Position numbers and translations under genes: made by a program. This document shows, in pieces, positions 8,552 to 19,968 of a stretch of 64,000 bases of DNA. The notes beneath the pieces are model-generated. The model was given only the letters and a program-made list of their open reading frames with translations. It was not told the DNA's origin and ran no database searches. Within the stretch, counting starts at the first letter, position 1. Every line of letters begins with the position of its first letter. Origin of the DNA: Paenarthrobacter sp. PH39-S1 (GTDB lineage Bacteria; Actinomycetota; Actinomycetes; Actinomycetales; Micrococcaceae); the NCBI RefSeq assembly GCF_030063245.1, contig NZ_JASISR010000021.1:22240-86239 (forward strand), written 5' to 3'.

Positions 8552-9247
8552 GTGCGTTTAGTTATAGCTCGTTGTTCCGTAGATTACGTCGGCCGCCTTA
8601 AGGCTCATCTGCCGTTGGCCATCCGGCTGCTGTTGGTCAAAGCGGACGGCTCGGTCCTGGTCCATTCCGACGGCGGCTCCTATAAGCCGCTGAACTGGAT
8701 GAGTCCCCCGGCGACGGTCAGGAGGACGACGCCGGCACAAACAGAGCTGGAGGAGGGCGTCCGGGAGCAATGGGTGGTCCAGTCGGCCAAGACCGATGAC
8801 CGGCTGATCATCAATATATATGAGCAGCTCCATGACAGCAGCCACGATCTGGGAGTCGATCCGGGCCTGATCAAGGACGGGGTTGAAGCCGATCTGCAGC
8901 GTCTGCTGGCCGCGCAGATCCATACTTTGGGCGATGGCTTCACGCTGATCCGCCGCGAGTATTTCACGGCAATCGGACCGGTGGATATCCTGGCCCGGGA
9001 CGCAACGGGTGGCACTGTCGCCGTGGAACTCAAGCGCCGGGGCGATATTGACGGCGTGGAGCAGCTGACTCGTTACCTTGAGCTGCTGAACCGGGACCCG
9101 CTGCTGGCGCCGGTCCGCGGCGTGTTTGCCGCGCAGCAAATCAAGCCGCAGGCCAAGGTACTGGCCGTTGACCGCGGGATCGAGTGCCTCACGCTGGATT
9201 ATGACGCTATGCGCGGAGTGGATGACACCTCCTCTCGGTTGTTCTAG
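8552..9247 (+). CDS. nucS: Endonuclease NucS/EndoMS, mismatch-specific double-strand cutter
   Basis: A 231-residue protein. The N-terminal DNA-binding domain (1-105) begins [16 protein letters not shown]. The C-terminal RecB-like nuclease domain carries Asp145 (GPVDIL) and Glu159-x-Lys161 (VAVELKRRG), the family's catalytic triad. The last residues, SRLF, fit the C-terminal beta-clamp binding tail known from the corynebacterial and mycobacterial enzymes. Established role: non-canonical mismatch repair in actinobacteria and archaea lacking MutSL, by cutting both strands at G-T, T-T and G-G mismatches. Start GTG at 8552. NucS does not act on slipped repeat loops the way MutS does, which is relevant to the many tandem repeats in this window (inference). 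Confidence 0.95.
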   Translation: MRLVIARCSVDYVGRLKAHLPLAIRLLLVKADGSVLVHSDGGSYKPLNWMSPPATVRRTTPAQTELEEGVREQWVVQSAKTDDRLIINIYEQLHDSSHDLGVDPGLIKDGVEADLQRLLAAQIHTLGDGFTLIRREYFTAIGPVDILARDATGGTVAVELKRRGDIDGVEQLTRYLELLNRDPLLAPVRGVFAAQQIKPQAKVLAVDRGIECLTLDYDAMRGVDDTSSRLF

Positions 9248-9277
9248 CGGGATTCAAGAGCCGACCGGCAGGCTGAC

Positions 9278-9283
9278 TAGAAT
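9278..9283 (+). promoter_or_regulatory. -10 box TAGAAT, leaderless promoter of nagA
   Basis: TAGAAT ends 6 nt before the ATG at 9290. No ribosome binding site fits in the gap. Confidence 0.55.
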
Positions 9284-9289
9284 CGAAGC

Positions 9290-10642
9290 ATGACTTCAAC
9301 TGCATCGCCCGGGCAGGACAGCGGCAGCCTGGACAGGAAACTGTTGGCCGGCACGCTGGTGACGGACGGGACCATTACCGACGACGGCGTCCTGGCCATC
9401 GAGGGCGACAGGATTATTTACGCCGGCCCGGCTTCCGGTTATGACAGCTCGGTTTTTGACGGTGCAGGTTTTGACCGTGCAGGTTTTGACGGTGCAGGTT
9501 TTGACTGTGCCGGTTTTGACGGTGCGGACACGACGGCGGCCGGAAGCCCGGAAGGCTCCGGCGGCATCGAACGGCTGGAGCTGCCCGGCGGCTCGTTGAT
9601 CCTTCCCGGCCTGATCGACGTTCACAACCACGGCGGCAACGGCGGCGATTTTCCGGGGGCAGAGGAAGCCTCGGCACGTAAGGCGGTGGATTTCCTGCAC
9701 CGCAGCGGCACCACGACGCTGCTGGCCAGCATGGTGACCGCATCGCGGGAGGACCTATTGAGGGGAATCGGCGTATATCTCGACATGACTCTTGAGGGGC
9801 TGCTGGCGGGCATCCATCTGGAAGGCCCGTTCCTCTCGCACGCCCGGTGCGGGGCTCAGGACCCGCAGTGGCTCCGTGAGCCCGATCTGGAGCTGATGGC
9901 GGAACTGATCGACGCAGGGCAGGGTGAGATTGTCACGATGACCTACGCACCCGAGCTTCCGGGGGCGGCCGCGCTGGTGGACCTGCTGACCGTACATGGG
10001 ATTACGCCGTCCCTGGGACACACGGACTGCGATACAGCCACGGCGGCGGCGTCGCTGGCGCAGGCGCGTGACGGCCTTTCCTCCACGGGCTTCGACGGCA
10101 CGAGCGGGAGGCCGACCGTCACCCATCTGTTCAACGGTATGCCGCCGATGCATCACCGCTCCCCCGGTCCCGTGGCCGCGTGCCTGACCGCGGCCAAATC
10201 CGGCTATGCCGCCGTCGAGCTCGTCGCGGACGGCACCCATCTCGACCCGCAGACGGTCCGAATGGTGTTCGAGCTGGTCGGCGCCGCCAATGTCCTGCTG
10301 GTGACGGACTCGATGGCTGCGGCCGGGCTCTCCGACGGCCGCTACATGCTCGGTCCCTCACCTGTCACGGTCACCGGCGGGGTGGCCACCCTTGACGCGA
10401 CCGGCTCGATTGCCGGCGGCACCGCGACGTTGCTCGATGTTCTGCGGCGCACGATTGCCGCGGGGATACCGCTGCAGGACGCGGTGCTCTCGGCAACGGC
10501 GGTTCCTGCCGGTGTCCTGGGGTTGTCGGACGAGGTTGGGGGGCTGCGGCGTGGGCTGCGCGCCGACGCCATCGTGGTGGATGCGGACCTGAGGCTTTCG
10601 GCGGTGCTGCGGCAAGGGGCGTGGCTGCAGGCCTGGTCCTGA
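9290..10642 (+). CDS. nagA: N-acetylglucosamine-6-phosphate deacetylase
   Basis: A 450-residue amidohydrolase that converts GlcNAc-6-P to GlcN-6-P and acetate in amino-sugar catabolism and cell-wall recycling. Metal and catalytic motifs: DVHNHGGNGGDF (His112, His114), GIHLEGPFLS (Glu ligand), SLGHTDCDT, VTHLFNGMPP and the catalytic Asp in LLVTDSMAAAG. It is longer than the usual 380-400 residues because residues 50-79 are a 30-residue insertion made of GFDGA-type repeats. The insertion lies in the small beta-sandwich domain just before the barrel starts. No nagB is adjacent; the gene stands alone between nucS and cspA. Confidence 0.93.
   Translation: MTSTASPGQDSGSLDRKLLAGTLVTDGTITDDGVLAIEGDRIIYAGPASGYDSSVFDGAGFDRAGFDGAGFDCAGFDGADTTAAGSPEGSGGIERLELPGGSLILPGLIDVHNHGGNGGDFPGAEEASARKAVDFLHRSGTTTLLASMVTASREDLLRGIGVYLDMTLEGLLAGIHLEGPFLSHARCGAQDPQWLREPDLELMAELIDAGQGEIVTMTYAPELPGAAALVDLLTVHGITPSLGHTDCDTATAAASLAQARDGLSSTGFDGTSGRPTVTHLFNGMPPMHHRSPGPVAACLTAAKSGYAAVELVADGTHLDPQTVRMVFELVGAANVLLVTDSMAAAGLSDGRYMLGPSPVTVTGGVATLDATGSIAGGTATLLDVLRRTIAAGIPLQDAVLSATAVPAGVLGLSDEVGGLRRGLRADAIVVDADLRLSAVLRQGAWLQAWS
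9437..9526 (+). repeat. 15-bp tandem array (6 units) inside nagA
   Basis: Consensus GGTTTTGACGGTGCA, giving Gly-Phe-Asp-Gly-Ala. The first unit is diverged and the others differ at one or two bases. Confidence 0.93.
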
Positions 10643-10973
10643 GCGGTACTGTATCTCATCAGCCGCTAGGTCGTCGGTCCTTTGTCACACCTCGACCGCT
10701 TAGGACAGATTAGAATACCCATTTCGCCGGGGAAATTGACCGAAACAGTTAACAAATGGGGGAATACTTCTCCCGTTCGTTGACCGGTGGAATGAGTCAT
10801 GTAATGCTTATCCCAGTCTTTGTGTACGTGGTTTTCGTGCTCGCAAGACGTGTTGCGAGCGTGGAGCTCTCCGGATGAACGGACGTCCGTTTCACCCGGC
10901 TTTCCTCCCGCGGTGTGACTAGGTTCCGGACGAAATGTGCGGAGCTGAACAGTTCCAATATGAGGAGAAATAC
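10643..10973 (+). promoter_or_regulatory. Promoter and long 5' leader of cspA
   Basis: This 331-bp stretch has no credible gene and is clearly more AT-rich than its surroundings. A possible promoter is TTGACC at 10780-10785 with TGTAAT (10800-10805) or TAATGC (10802-10807); the spacing (14 or 16) is short. If correct, the leader is about 165 nt, close to the length of known cold-shock mRNA leaders that fold differently at low temperature. The RBS GAGGAG (10962-10967) decides the cspA start. Confidence 0.35.
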
Positions 10974-11177
10974 ATGGCACAGGGAACCGTCAAGTGGTTC
11001 AACGCAGAAAAGGGCTTCGGCTTCATCACTCCCGATGATGCAGATGGCGACGTGTTCGTTCATTACTCTGAGATTCAATCCGGCGGCTTCAAGAGCCTGG
11101 AAGAGAACCAGCGGGTTCAGTTCGAGATCGGTCAGGGCGCCAAGGGCCCCCAGGCCACCGGGGTAACCCCTCTCTAA
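10974..11177 (+). CDS. cspA: Cold shock protein CspA family
   Basis: A 67-residue single cold-shock domain that binds single-stranded RNA/DNA and acts as an RNA chaperone or antiterminator. It shows RNP1 ([10 protein letters not shown]) and RNP2 (VFVHYSEI), and starts [15 protein letters not shown]. The ATG at 10974 lies 6 nt after GAGGAG. An in-frame ATG 13 codons upstream lacks an RBS and would add residues unlike the family. A strong terminator follows at 11231. Confidence 0.96.
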   Translation: MAQGTVKWFNAEKGFGFITPDDADGDVFVHYSEIQSGGFKSLEENQRVQFEIGQGAKGPQATGVTPL

Positions 11178-11230
11178 GTGCCGTCGGTCCCCTGACCGTG
11201 CCGTTCTCCGGCAGTGTCAGGGCCAGCGGA

Positions 11231-11268
11231 CAGACGATCCCCGGCCGGCGCCGGGGATCGTCTGTTTA
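11231..11268 (+). terminator. Intrinsic terminator of cspA
   Basis: A perfect 15-bp stem, CAGACGATCCCCGGC (11231-11245) with its complement (11250-11264), has a 4-nt loop and is followed by TTTAATTAT. Confidence 0.85.
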
Positions 11269-11272
11269 ATTA

Positions 11273-11351
11273 TCTGCAGCTTAAATACCCGCGGCGGACC
11301 GCTCAGGTGTTCCCTTGTCTGCAGCTTAAATTCCTGCATTGGACCGCTCAG
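11273..11351. repeat. Pair of 34-bp imperfect direct repeats
   Basis: 11273-11306 and 11318-11351 both read TCTGCAGCTTAAAT, then seven or eight mostly different bases, then GGACCGCTCAG. They lie between the cspA terminator and the 3' end of the MprF-like gene. Function unknown; possibly a local duplication. Confidence 0.8.
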
Positions 11352-11420
11352 CGGCAACATGGATCCGGAAGCATACGGGCTCTTCGGCGGAAGCTGATGA
11401 CGGTCCGCATTGGGACAGCG

Positions 11421-14099
11421 TCAGGAGACCAGCGTGCGCAGCAGTCGCGCAGTCTGCCGGACCGATAGGTCCGGCAGATACGCCGAAGACAGCGCCCGTC
11501 CAACCGCCGGCAGCGTCAGCGGATCGGGGTACATCATGTACAGGGTGCGGTATTCCGGCTGGAAACGGGATTTGAAGTGCGCCAGTGAACGGAATCCGTA
11601 CACGGGTTCCAAGGCCTTTCCCACAATGTTGAGCAGCCGTGCCAAGGCGGCGTCCTGCAGCGGCAGGTCCGCGCCGCCGGATCGCGCGTCTCCAGATCCC
11701 GCGTCTCCAGATCCCGCGTCTCCCGCCCCAGCGTCTCCCGCCCCAGCGTCACCGGATCCAGCGTCACCGGATCCCGCAGCCCCGCCGCCGCCTCCATCTC
11801 TGGTTTCGCCGCGTTCCGGAGCCAGCGGCGAACCGGACAGCGAAATGACCTCCACCGAGTCGCGCAGCTTCAATACGGCGGAGGCAATGAGAAACTCCAT
11901 CACGCCGGAGAAGCCGTCGCTACGGCGCCGCATGAAGTCCAGGGTCCAGCTGACCACGGCCCCGTCGGCAAACACCGGGAGCCAGCTGGCGACCCCGTGC
12001 ACGCTGCCGTCCCCGTCCACGGCCAGCGCGCAGAGCACGTCGTCGTCCTTCAGCTCCTCAAGACCACCCAGGGTGAAGCCCATTTCCGGAACCGGCTTCC
12101 GGGCGGCCCATTCCTCGGAGACCTCGGAGAGCTGTTGGCGCAGGTGGCCCGGCAGCTCCCGGTACGAGGACCACCGCACGCTGATGCCCAGTTTCCGGGC
12201 CTTATTCAGCGCGGTCCGGACGTTCTGCCACTCTTTGCCCTTGAACTCGAGCTCACCGATGCGCAGCCGTGTTTCCTGTGCCACCGGCGCCCGGTTGAAT
12301 CCCGCGGCCCGCAGCTGCGGCCACAATGTCCCGGTCACGGAGTAAAAGCACGGCGTGAGCGCCCGTTCGGCGCAGTAGTCCAGGAATCCTTCCACCGCGC
12401 CGACCTGCGCCGCGGGTTCGCCGAACGGTCCGGCCACGGTCAGGGCCACGGTGCCGTGCTCCTGATAGGCGAGCCCGGCCTTGCCGTCGGCGGTAAACCA
12501 GTATTCGTTGTTCCGCCACAGCGCCATCCAGGAGAGGGAATCGCCGCCGGTGCGGATCAGCCGGCGAGCCCGGTCCAACGCACCTTCCTCCCGCAGCCGG
12601 CGCCGGCCCTGCAGCAGGAACGCGGTCAGAACCCCCAGCAGGACCACGGTCCAGAACAGTGGACCGCAGAGATGGAAGAGCAGCGACTCCAGTGCGTCCC
12701 GGCGGGCGAAGGCGCCCCCCAGCTGTTCCGGGAGCGGCAGCGGCAGATACTGGCGCGCCAGCTCGGCCAGCAGCGGACGAAGCCCCCCGGGCGGCCGTTG
12801 CAGTCCGCCGTTTGAGATCCACGCGGCACTGTAGCTGCCTGTCAGCGCCAGTCCGGTGACCACAATCAGCGCCAGCAGACGCTGCCAGACCCGACGAGAG
12901 GTAAACACCGTGAACCGCCGACGGTACAGAAACAGCACGACGGCGATCAGCAGGGGAGTCAGCGCCACCGGCAAAAAATGGGCGAAGCCGGAGCCCAGCA
13001 TCGTGGTGTGCGAATGCGGCACGTAAAGCGGGACCCGGGAAATGAGCCAGAGGTAAGTGAAGGAAAGGGCGGCGACGAGGGTCTGGACGCCGACGACGAT
13101 CCAGACAGCCAGCCGGTGTCCACGGCGCAGACCCTCGGCGCACACCAGCAGCAGGAGCGCGGGGACGACGGCGAGTCCCAAGGTCAGGGTGCCACCCAGG
13201 CCGCCGGCCGTCTGCGCGAGCTGCAGGCAGGACGCGTCGATGGTGGAGCCACAGCTGGCCTGCAGCTCGTTCACCGTCGGCACGGGGTTGAGCACAATGT
13301 CCCGCACGATCGTCAGCGGTCCCGACGGGCTCTTGGCCACCGCCGCCAACAATGGACCGGCGGCGAAGACCGCCACCACGATCGAGAGCATATTCCTTAT
13401 TTCACGGGCGGACGAACGGTGGAACCGGATCTCCGCCGTGTCCGTCGTGGTCCACCGTCCAATGGCCAGTCCCGCCAGCGCACCGGCCAGCGCCAGGACC
13501 GTTTCCGCATGTCCGACGTACAGGACGAGCATCAGGGCGACGGCGAACACTCCGACCCGCAGCCGGCGTCGCCACAGCGGGCCGAGCCGGGCGGCGGCCG
13601 CCAGTGCACAGGCCGCCACCGCTGGATAAGGCCCCAGCTGTGCCGCGTCCGCCATCTGTCCCAGCCAGCCGTCCCCGGCGTATCGTGCCAGCTGCGTGAC
13701 CACCGAGAACACAAGGACCGCTGCGACATTCCCGCCGAAATATGTCAATGCCGCCGGCAGGGAACCGGCCCGCCGCTCAAGCAAACCGACGGCCCCGGCG
13801 ATGAGCACGGTGGACACGATGTACGCCGCCGGATTGGTGGCGAAGAAGATGGCCGTGAACAGGGTCCACCAGTGCCCATCCCGGTAATGCTGCAGCTGGC
13901 CGCTGATCTCGTTGAGCTGGCCCGACCCCGGTCCGGCCAACAGGCTGCCGGTGAGGGCGGCCAGCCCCCAGAAAATCACCAGGACGGCCACCGTGAAGGG
14001 CGTGCGCCGGAACGGCCAGCCCAGCCGCTTACTCCAGCGTGCTCGGCGCTGCGCCGCAACGGCACCGGTGGCCAGGCCCAGTTTTGTCAGCAGGTCCAC
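11421..14099 (-). CDS. MprF/LysX-like protein: polytopic membrane domain plus DUF2156 acyl(aminoacyl)transferase domain
   Basis: An 892-residue protein. Residues about 30-515 hold a dozen or so hydrophobic segments, the first block resembling rhomboid-like membrane proteins (WTLFTAIFFATNPAAYIVS). From about 530 comes the GNAT-like DUF2156 domain of phosphatidylglycerol lysyltransferases (WRNNEYWFTADGKAGLAYQE, FCDYC-like FLDYCAERALTP, WTLDFMRRRSDGFSGVMEFL). Family members transfer amino acids from aminoacyl-tRNA to phosphatidylglycerol, conferring resistance to cationic peptides; the activity here is inferred. Residues 775-809 are a GDAGS repeat inserted between two conserved segments of the transferase domain. 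The next gene (DUF2550) ends 7 bp upstream, so it may be cotranscribed with the tail of the atp operon. Confidence 0.8.
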   Translation of the reverse strand: MDLLTKLGLATGAVAAQRRARWSKRLGWPFRRTPFTVAVLVIFWGLAALTGSLLAGPGSGQLNEISGQLQHYRDGHWWTLFTAIFFATNPAAYIVSTVLIAGAVGLLERRAGSLPAALTYFGGNVAAVLVFSVVTQLARYAGDGWLGQMADAAQLGPYPAVAACALAAAARLGPLWRRRLRVGVFAVALMLVLYVGHAETVLALAGALAGLAIGRWTTTDTAEIRFHRSSAREIRNMLSIVVAVFAAGPLLAAVAKSPSGPLTIVRDIVLNPVPTVNELQASCGSTIDASCLQLAQTAGGLGGTLTLGLAVVPALLLLVCAEGLRRGHRLAVWIVVGVQTLVAALSFTYLWLISRVPLYVPHSHTTMLGSGFAHFLPVALTPLLIAVVLFLYRRRFTVFTSRRVWQRLLALIVVTGLALTGSYSAAWISNGGLQRPPGGLRPLLAELARQYLPLPLPEQLGGAFARRDALESLLFHLCGPLFWTVVLLGVLTAFLLQGRRRLREEGALDRARRLIRTGGDSLSWMALWRNNEYWFTADGKAGLAYQEHGTVALTVAGPFGEPAAQVGAVEGFLDYCAERALTPCFYSVTGTLWPQLRAAGFNRAPVAQETRLRIGELEFKGKEWQNVRTALNKARKLGISVRWSSYRELPGHLRQQLSEVSEEWAARKPVPEMGFTLGGLEELKDDDVLCALAVDGDGSVHGVASWLPVFADGAVVSWTLDFMRRRSDGFSGVMEFLIASAVLKLRDSVEVISLSGSPLAPERGETRDGGGGGAAGSGDAGSGDAGAGDAGAGDAGSGDAGSGDARSGGADLPLQDAALARLLNIVGKALEPVYGFRSLAHFKSRFQPEYRTLYMMYPDPLTLPAVGRALSSAYLPDLSVRQTARLLRTLVS
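11671..11775 (-). repeat. 15-bp tandem array (7 units) inside the MprF-like gene
   Basis: On the plus strand the units read GCGTCTCCAGATCCC and variants. On the coding strand they give Gly-Asp-Ala-Gly-Ser or Gly-Asp-Ala-Gly-Ala. The outermost unit (11671-11685) is the most diverged. Confidence 0.93.
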
Positions 14100-14106
14100 G
14101 GCAGAA

Positions 14107-14538
14107 CTACCGCCAGGTTCCGATGCCTATGACTGGGCCGGCTTCCAGCCAGGACGACAGGCCGGCGTAGGCGTCGAACTTCATGGCCATCAGCATTTCC
14201 CGGCCCTCGTAGCTCAAGGTGACGATGACGACGTCGGGCTGTACCTTAATGCGCTCGGATTCAGTGGGCTGCCGGCGCCCCAACAGCACGATCGAGCTGC
14301 GCCGGAAACTGTACCGCGCCCGCGGGCTCAAGGACAGCAGCCGGAACCATTCCAGGTCCGCATCCTGATAACGACAAACCCCCATCTGCCACCGGTCTCC
14401 CGGCGAGCAAATGGAGGCGTCTACCGTGCCCAGGGCGCGCTGCAGTTGGAAGCGGCGCACCCCGAACAGGCACAGGACAAAAACAAACAGCAGGAAAAGC
14501 GCTGCGATGGCGATGAACGTGGTCCCAGGATCGTTCAT
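14107..14538 (-). CDS. DUF2550 membrane-anchored protein
   Basis: A 143-residue protein with one N-terminal membrane helix (IAIAALFLLFVFVLCLFGVRR) and a soluble PH-like DUF2550 domain. In actinobacteria this gene regularly follows atpC; its function is unknown. ATG at 14538 (MNDPGTTF) was chosen over a longer reading that overlaps atpC. The start overlaps nothing and lies 10 bp after the atpC stop, so it is the last gene of the atp operon. Confidence 0.85.
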   Translation of the reverse strand: MNDPGTTFIAIAALFLLFVFVLCLFGVRRFQLQRALGTVDASICSPGDRWQMGVCRYQDADLEWFRLLSLSPRARYSFRRSSIVLLGRRQPTESERIKVQPDVVIVTLSYEGREMLMAMKFDAYAGLSSWLEAGPVIGIGTWR

Positions 14539-14548
14539 CTGCCGGAAG

Positions 14549-14842
14549 CTATCGGATCCCCGCGTTGGCTGAACCGGCTGAGTCTTCCAACTGAGCGTTA
14601 TCAGCAACGATGACGACCCGGTCGCTGTCCACCGAGAAGAACCCGCCGTCAACGGTCACGGAGATCCGGGCGCCGTCAACCGGCTCGATTGCCAGTTCAC
14701 CTTCGGCCAGAATAGCCAGCAGCGGAGCGTGTCCGGGCAGGATTCCGATCTCGCCGTCGCTGGTGCGGCCCTTGACCATCTTCGCTGCGCCGGACCAGAC
14801 GAAATGGTCCGCCGCAACGATTTCAACCTCAAGTTGAGCCAT
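14549..14842 (-). CDS. atpC: ATP synthase F1 epsilon subunit
   Basis: 97 residues, starting MAQLEVEIVAADH, with the beta-sandwich signatures GEIGILPGHAPLLA and VDGGFFSV. The long C-terminal helical hairpin of the enterobacterial subunit is missing, as in other actinobacteria. It belongs to the central stalk and couples rotation to catalysis. Its start is 1 bp after the atpD stop. Confidence 0.96.
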   Translation of the reverse strand: MAQLEVEIVAADHFVWSGAAKMVKGRTSDGEIGILPGHAPLLAILAEGELAIEPVDGARISVTVDGGFFSVDSDRVVIVADNAQLEDSAGSANAGIR

Positions 14843-14843
14843 C

Positions 14844-17266
<2,423 letters not shown>

Positions 17267-17291
17267 AGTCTTCCTTTCCTGTGCTCCCGGT

Positions 17292-17336
17292 GGTTAAGCC
17301 TGTCGAAACCGCTCAAGGGTTCCGACAGGCTCAATC
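17292..17336. repeat. Intergenic palindromic (REP-like) hairpin between atpA and atpG
   Basis: The arms AGCCTGTCGaAACC and GGTTcCGACAGGCT form a long imperfect stem with a short loop; flanking GGTT/AATC extends the pairing. It lies in the 81-bp atpA-atpG gap and has no T-tract, so it is not a clear terminator. The CGACAGGCTCAA core resembles a hairpin repeat that I know to be scattered between genes in Arthrobacter-like genomes. It may stabilise mRNA ends or adjust atpA/atpG stoichiometry. Confidence 0.7.
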
Positions 17337-17347
17337 AGCGAATGAAA

Positions 17348-18985
17348 TCAGCGCTTCTGCTTGACGATTTTCTCTTGATCAACGTCGGAGCCGGACAGTG
17401 CGTCGTGCTCCTCATGTCCGGCACCCACCAGGCGGTCGTCGCCCTCGCCGAAGAAACCCTTCTTGAACTCCACAATGGAGGTCTTCAGCGCTTCGGCGGT
17501 GTCGTCGTCGAGCACATTGGTCTGCGCCAATGTGGTCAGCACCGACGAGCTGTGCCGCAGGTGCTCCAAGAACTCGGCTTCGAAGCGGCGAACGTCCTCC
17601 ACCGGGACATCATCGAGGTAACCCTTGGTGCCAGCCCAGATGGAGACCACCTGGTCCTCGATCGGGAACGGCGAGTACTGGCCCTGCTTGAGCAGTTCCA
17701 TCAGCCGCGCACCGCGGGTCAGCTGCTGGCGTGATGCGGCGTCCAGGTCCGAGGCAAACATGGCGAATGCCTGCATGTCGCGGTACTGGGCCAGGTCCAG
17801 CTTCAACGTTCCGGAAACCTTCTTCATCGACTTCACCTGCGCAGCGCCACCCACCCGGGAGACGGAGACACCGACGTCCACGGCGGGCCGCTGGTTGGCG
17901 TTGAAGAGGTCCGACTGCAGGAAGATCTGGCCGTCGGTGATGGAGATAACGTTGGTCGGGATGTAGGCGGAGACGTCGTTCGCCTTCGTCTCGATCAGCG
18001 GCAGGCCCGTCATGGAACCCGCGCCGAGCTCGTCGGAGAGCTTGGCACAACGCTCCAGCAGACGGGAGTGCAGGTAGAACACATCGCCCGGGTAGGCCTC
18101 GCGGCCCGGCGGACGGCGCAGCAGCAGCGACACGGCGCGGTAGGCCTCGGCCTGCTTGGACAGGTCATCGAAGACGATCAGGACGTGCTTGCCGCCGTAC
18201 ATCCAGTGCTGGCCGATGGCCGAGCCTGCATACGGGGCCAAGTACTTAAAGCCGGCCGGGTCGGACGCCGGGGAGGCGACGATGGTGGTGTACTCCAGCG
18301 CTCCGTTGTCCTCAAGGGTCTGCCGCACCGCGGCAATGGTGGACGCCTTCTGGCCGATGGCCACGTAGATGCAGCGGACCTGCTTCTGCACGTCCCCGGA
18401 GGCCCAGTTGGCCTTCTGGTTGATGATCGTGTCAATGGCGATCGCCGACTTACCCGTCTGGCGGTCCCCGATGATCAGCTGACGCTGGCCGCGGCCGATC
18501 GGAATCATGGCGTCGATCGCCTTGAGACCGGTCTGCATCGGTTCGTGGACCGACTTGCGCTGTGTTACGCCGGGAGCCTGCAACTCCAGTGCGCGCCGTC
18601 CCTCGGCCTGTATCTCGCCCAGGTCATCAATCGGGACGCCCAGCGGGTCAACAACGCGGCCCATAAACCCGTCGCCGACGGGTACGGACAGAACCTCACC
18701 GGTACGGTGAACCTCCTGGCCCTCTTCGATGCCGGCGAAGTCACCAAGAACAATGACGCCGATTTCGCGTACGTCAAGGTTCTGGGCCAGCCCCAGCGTT
18801 CCGTCCTCAAAGCGCAGCAGCTCGTTGGCCATGACGGAGGGAAGACCCTCCACACGGGCGATGCCATCGCCGGCCGAGGTTACTCGGCCAACTTCAACGC
18901 GCTCGGCGTTGCCAGGCTCGTAGGACGCCGCAAACTCGTTCAACGCATTACGGACGTCGTCGGCGTTGATGGTCAATTCGGCCAT
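17348..18985 (-). CDS. atpA: ATP synthase F1 alpha subunit
   Basis: 545 residues. Walker A is [14 protein letters not shown], with [15 protein letters not shown] [10 protein letters not shown], the signature region [17 protein letters not shown] and the arginine finger within it. It is the non-catalytic nucleotide-binding subunit. The C-terminus has a short acidic extension ([10 protein letters not shown]). Confidence 0.98.
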   Translation of the reverse strand: MAELTINADDVRNALNEFAASYEPGNAERVEVGRVTSAGDGIARVEGLPSVMANELLRFEDGTLGLAQNLDVREIGVIVLGDFAGIEEGQEVHRTGEVLSVPVGDGFMGRVVDPLGVPIDDLGEIQAEGRRALELQAPGVTQRKSVHEPMQTGLKAIDAMIPIGRGQRQLIIGDRQTGKSAIAIDTIINQKANWASGDVQKQVRCIYVAIGQKASTIAAVRQTLEDNGALEYTTIVASPASDPAGFKYLAPYAGSAIGQHWMYGGKHVLIVFDDLSKQAEAYRAVSLLLRRPPGREAYPGDVFYLHSRLLERCAKLSDELGAGSMTGLPLIETKANDVSAYIPTNVISITDGQIFLQSDLFNANQRPAVDVGVSVSRVGGAAQVKSMKKVSGTLKLDLAQYRDMQAFAMFASDLDAASRQQLTRGARLMELLKQGQYSPFPIEDQVVSIWAGTKGYLDDVPVEDVRRFEAEFLEHLRHSSSVLTTLAQTNVLDDDTAEALKTSIVEFKKGFFGEGDDRLVGAGHEEHDALSGSDVDQEKIVKQKR

Positions 18986-19095
18986 CTGCAGTCCCTGCTC
19001 TCCTATTTCGCGATCACCGTTTGTTCACGATGACCTAGCTTTGACCGGTGCGGCTCAGATGACCGACGGTCGGTTTCGTCTCTTGCTGTTAGTGC

Positions 19096-19968
19096 CTAGC
19101 CGGCCAGCTGGCGGCGAAGCTCGCCGAGCCGGGAGATTACCGAAGCATCCACTACTTCATCCCCCACCCGCACGCGTACTCCCCCGATCAGCGTCGGATC
19201 AACGATGGTGTTGATCTTCAGCTCACGGCCGTAAAGGCCGTTGAGGCCCGCCTGCAGCCGGTCGGTCTGCTGCGCCGTCAAGGCGCGGCTCACGCTGACG
19301 TTGGCAATCCAGCGCTGCTGACGCCGCGCAGCCAGGACACCGAAGCGCTCAATGAGCTTCGTGACCTTGACCCCTCGTGGATTCACTATGGCCTGGCTGA
19401 TCAACGTCCGGGCTTCCTCGCCTGCAGCAGGAACCAGCTTCAGAGCCAACGCGGTTTTAGCTGCATCACTGGCCTGCGGCTCCGCCAGTGCCCGCTGCAC
19501 CTCGTGGCTTGATTCAACGGTCTGGTTGAAGGCGAACAAGTCGTTTTCCAAACGCTCCAGCCCGGTGAGGCCGGAAGCAGCGCCACCGGAGGCAGATCCG
19601 CCTGCAGCCGGGGCACCGGAAACTGCGGTTCCCGTCCGGTTTTCCGCAACGGCAATGGCCACGGTTGCGGCCACGGTTTCGAGTGCATCGCCGATGTCAC
19701 GGGCAGCCGCCCAGCGCGATGCCGCAAGCTTGCCGACAATATCGCTCGCCTGCGCGGAGACCTTGCCGTTGACCAACTCGGCGACCAGTGCCGACTTCGA
19801 AGCACCGCTCCGGGACGGATCCGTCAGCGCGCGCCGCAGACCGGCCGAGCTGTCGACCGCACCGAGGACGCCGAAAAGCTCCTGCGCCAACGCCAGCGAG
19901 CCGGTTGGAAGCTGCACCTCCAGTTCGGCCAGCGCCGTGGTCAGCGATTCGCTCGATACACCTGCCAT
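19096..19968 (-). CDS. atpH: ATP synthase F1 delta subunit
   Basis: 290 residues. The C-terminal OSCP/delta signature is VTKLIERFGVLAARR...INTIVDPTLIGGVRVRVGDEVVDASV. It is longer than the usual 175-180 residues but similar to other actinobacterial delta subunits. A Gly/Ser/Ala-rich linker (about 118-137) separates its two halves. It belongs to the peripheral stalk. The ATG overlaps the atpF stop by 1 bp. Confidence 0.95.
   Translation of the reverse strand: MAGVSSESLTTALAELEVQLPTGSLALAQELFGVLGAVDSSAGLRRALTDPSRSGASKSALVAELVNGKVSAQASDIVGKLAASRWAAARDIGDALETVAATVAIAVAENRTGTAVSGAPAAGGSASGGAASGLTGLERLENDLFAFNQTVESSHEVQRALAEPQASDAAKTALALKLVPAAGEEARTLISQAIVNPRGVKVTKLIERFGVLAARRQQRWIANVSVSRALTAQQTDRLQAGLNGLYGRELKINTIVDPTLIGGVRVRVGDEVVDASVISRLGELRRQLAG

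Noticed and set aside
10942..10957. GAACAGTTCC near cspA as a second LexA box
   Set aside because: The two half-sites overlap without the four-base spacer, so it does not fit GAAC-N4-GTTC.
14538..14652. N-terminal extension of the DUF2550 protein into atpC
   Set aside because: The extension overlaps atpC in another frame and lacks an RBS. The ATG at 14538 gives the normal family start.
17292..17336. Hairpin between atpA and atpG as a terminator
   Set aside because: No T-tract follows on either strand, and a terminator inside the atp operon would block essential genes.
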